Assembly: GCF_022809775.1 (NCBI RefSeq)
Contig: NZ_CP094380.1
Coordinates: 186,001 to 250,000, forward strand
Length of the DNA: 64,000 nt
Reading direction: 5' to 3'
Source of the DNA: Pseudodesulfovibrio tunisiensis
Lineage (GTDB): Bacteria; Desulfobacterota; Desulfovibrionia; Desulfovibrionales; Desulfovibrionaceae
Both the position numbers and the translations under genes were made by a program. The notes beneath the pieces are model-generated. The model searched no databases. It was not told the origin of the DNA and worked only from the letters and a program-made list of their open reading frames with translations. Of this stretch, positions 62,614-64,000 are shown one piece after another. How positions within the stretch are numbered: position 1 is the first letter of the stretch; each line of letters starts with the position of its first letter.

Positions 62614-63000
62614 TTATTTTGCCTTGGAAGCTTCGTAAACGCGCCAGTCGCCAAGATCGGAAATGTCCTTGTGGATACCTTCGGCCTTTTCGCGGGGAAA
62701 CAGGATGCCGTCCACAATGCGACCGTCTTCCAGTTTCACCGGTCCACAGTACAGATGCTCGGGTTCACCGGACTCGACATTGGCCCAGGTTTCATCGCTC
62801 ATGCGGTACATTTCGCCAGCCACGGCCACACCATTGTCCTCGTCCGGGCCGACTTCGTACATGCCGGGATGCACATCATTGACGGAGTACAGGCGGTAAC
62901 AGGGAGCGGTCCTGAATTCGCCGAGGAATTCCGCGCCGTCCAGGTTGGAGTGCAGTTCAAGTCCTCGCATCAACGTACCATTGACAAACAGTTCTTTCAT
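62614..63000 (-). CDS. Gamma-glutamylcyclotransferase-fold protein resembling the allophanate hydrolase C-terminal domain
   Basis: 128 residues from the ATG at 63000; the frame extends 29 codons through the hairpin. The N-terminal LFVNGTLMRGLELHSNL and later RTAPCYRLYSVNDVHPGMYEV belong to the GGCT-like fold used at the C-terminus of allophanate hydrolase. As a stand-alone protein the catalytic acid of true cyclotransferases is not evident, so it may be a decarboxylase-like or specificity factor for a ureido intermediate. Confidence 0.65.
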   Translation of the reverse strand: MKELFVNGTLMRGLELHSNLDGAEFLGEFRTAPCYRLYSVNDVHPGMYEVGPDEDNGVAVAGEMYRMSDETWANVESGEPEHLYCGPVKLEDGRIVDGILFPREKAEGIHKDISDLGDWRVYEASKAK

Positions 63001-63044
63001 TTTCTTCTCGTTTATTGTCTTTGCCTGTGCCGGTTGTTGAGAGC

Positions 63045-63066
63045 GGGGGCGGTCCTGACCGCCCCC
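63045..63066 (-). repeat. GC-rich hairpin after the permease gene
   Basis: GGGGGCGGTC / GACCGCCCCC with a two-base loop, 22 bases past the permease stop, no T run. An attenuator or partial terminator between the permease and the rest of the operon. Confidence 0.6.
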
Positions 63067-63087
63067 TTGTACGGCAGGGCTTTGCAT

Positions 63088-64000
63088 TTAATCTTTGTCT
63101 ACGGGAGTCCAGTCGTTGGGGCCTTCCTGCTTCCAGCTCATGTAGGCCAGCATCAGGGCCACCACCGCATAGCCGGCGGTAACGCCGGGGCTGGGGTTGA
63201 TGGCGAGCTGGGAGCCGTGGATGAAGCCGAAGAAGGAAAGCAGGGCCGCGGCAGCCGAGTACACGGCAGCCCAGTTGAAACGGTGTTCGATGATGAAGAC
63301 CGCAATCGCGCCGAGCATGAGTCCGGCCAGAACCGAGCCGCCGCCGAGGCTTTCCACACCCTGATAAAGCACGTTTGCGCCAGCCAGTTTGGCGAAGCCC
63401 ACGGAGACAGCATCGGTGCCGACTGTGGCAAGGGAACCGTCAATCTGGGTCTTGGCCCATTCCGCAATGCTCGGAATGATGGCCAGCACGATTGCCGGGG
63501 CATGCGCCTTGGGCGTGGCCTGAAAAGCCTGTGCGCCGATAACCAGACCGATGAAGAGCAGGATGGGCAGGATCGCCACCAGAGGAATCACGGACAGGAG
63601 CAGTGCGACCAATCCGAAGAAGCAGACCAGCGCGATGCAGGATCCCGTTGCCAGCGAATAGCCGATGCGACCGCCGACAGCCTTCCACCCCGGATGACCG
63701 ATGTACACGGCCGGGGGAAACGGGGAACCCATGAACGCGCCGAAAACAGCGCCCAGACCGTCGGCCAGAAGCACGGAGCGCAGATCGTAGTCGTCGCCTG
63801 CGGCGGCAGCGGATTCCACGTTGTTGATGCCTTCGGTGAAGTTGTAGATGCCCAGCGGAATGGCCGTGACCAGCAGAGGCCATACCTGCTCCAGAGAGAT
63901 GGCAAACACGTCGCCGGAAAAGGAGGGCAGGTACAGGCTGAACTGGTCGAGGGCGCGGCCCACGGCCGTGGGTTCCATCAGGTCGGTCTGTCCCAGAAAT
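63088..64000 (-). CDS. NCS2/AzgA-type nucleobase permease, N-terminus cut by window edge
   Basis: At least 303 residues; the reading frame stays open through the right edge, so the first half is missing. Many hydrophobic spans and family segments such as GINNVESAAAAGDD, LLADGLGAVFGAFMGSPFPPAVYIG, and GWKAVGGRIGYSLATG resemble xanthine/guanine/hypoxanthine permeases. The usual acidic residues of the transport site are present as FTEGINNVESAA. It probably imports the pathway substrate, likely a purine-like or ureido compound. It is the first visible gene of the operon. Confidence 0.78.
   Translation of the reverse strand, partial: FLGQTDLMEPTAVGRALDQFSLYLPSFSGDVFAISLEQVWPLLVTAIPLGIYNFTEGINNVESAAAAGDDYDLRSVLLADGLGAVFGAFMGSPFPPAVYIGHPGWKAVGGRIGYSLATGSCIALVCFFGLVALLLSVIPLVAILPILLFIGLVIGAQAFQATPKAHAPAIVLAIIPSIAEWAKTQIDGSLATVGTDAVSVGFAKLAGANVLYQGVESLGGGSVLAGLMLGAIAVFIIEHRFNWAAVYSAAAALLSFFGFIHGSQLAINPSPGVTAGYAVVALMLAYMSWKQEGPNDWTPVDKD

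Noticed and set aside
1..64000. CRISPR arrays, insertion sequences and rRNA genes
   Set aside because: No regularly spaced repeats, intact transposase with terminal repeats, or rRNA sequence was seen.

Overview
The window reads as a chromosomal segment of a Desulfovibrio-like sulfate-reducing deltaproteobacterium (Desulfovibrio/Pseudodesulfovibrio type). The clues are a siroheme-dependent heme pathway gene next to hemB, a selenocysteine formate dehydrogenase in an operon with a tetraheme cytochrome c3, sigma-28 flagellar genes mixed with glycosyltransferases, and a high-GC background. No taxonomic search could be run, so this is inference from gene content.

Layout. 1-5.2 kb: hemB (cut by the left edge) and ahbC of the alternative heme route, an OmpA-type lipoprotein, and a zinc-ribbon/Yip1 membrane protein. 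5.3-14.8 kb: flagellar filament genes (flagellin, fliD, fliS) bracketed by four glycosyltransferases, probably a flagellin glycosylation locus, with a good sigma-28 promoter before the flagellin gene. 14.9-18.7 kb: AsmA-like protein, zinc-dependent phospholipase C-like protein, small P-loop protein, DUF2721 protein, thyX. 18.7-20.8 kb: a 569-base AT-rich region with DnaA-box-like sites followed by a dnaA gene that lacks dnaN next to it and has an altered DNA-binding signature. 20.8-30.1 kb: standalone hyuB, then the conserved rpsB-tsf / pyrH-frr-uppS-cdsA-dxr-rseP-tsaB block. 30.3-37.3 kb: a spore-photoproduct-lyase-like radical SAM gene overlapping a ParB-like gene, an EF-G-like GTPase, thiM, a PilZ membrane protein and a Fur-family regulator.

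37.7-42.8 kb: tRNA-Ser(UGA), then a visibly AT-richer accessory stretch with a LapA-type membrane histidine kinase, a small four-cysteine protein, a B12-binding radical SAM protein and a RhlE-type helicase. 43.0-51.0 kb: a Cus-type copper/silver efflux operon (outer-membrane factor, adaptor, DUF3347 protein, very long RND pump, Met-rich periplasmic protein) behind a candidate sigma-54 promoter. The adaptor and DUF3347 protein look like one protein split by a frameshift. 51.4-55.7 kb: fdhA (selenocysteine)-fdhB-cytochrome c3.

56.2-64.0 kb: the most interesting block. A purine-type permease (cut by the right edge), a gamma-glutamylcyclotransferase-fold protein resembling the allophanate hydrolase C-terminal domain, an isochorismatase-family amidohydrolase, three subunits related to E. 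coli oxamate carbamoyltransferase (AllH, AllF/FdrA, AllG), carbamate kinase and a GntR regulator. Together they suggest import and breakdown of a ureido compound through carbamoyl phosphate to make ATP. The usual allantoin enzymes are absent from the window, so the substrate is open. FdrA carries a one-base frameshift.
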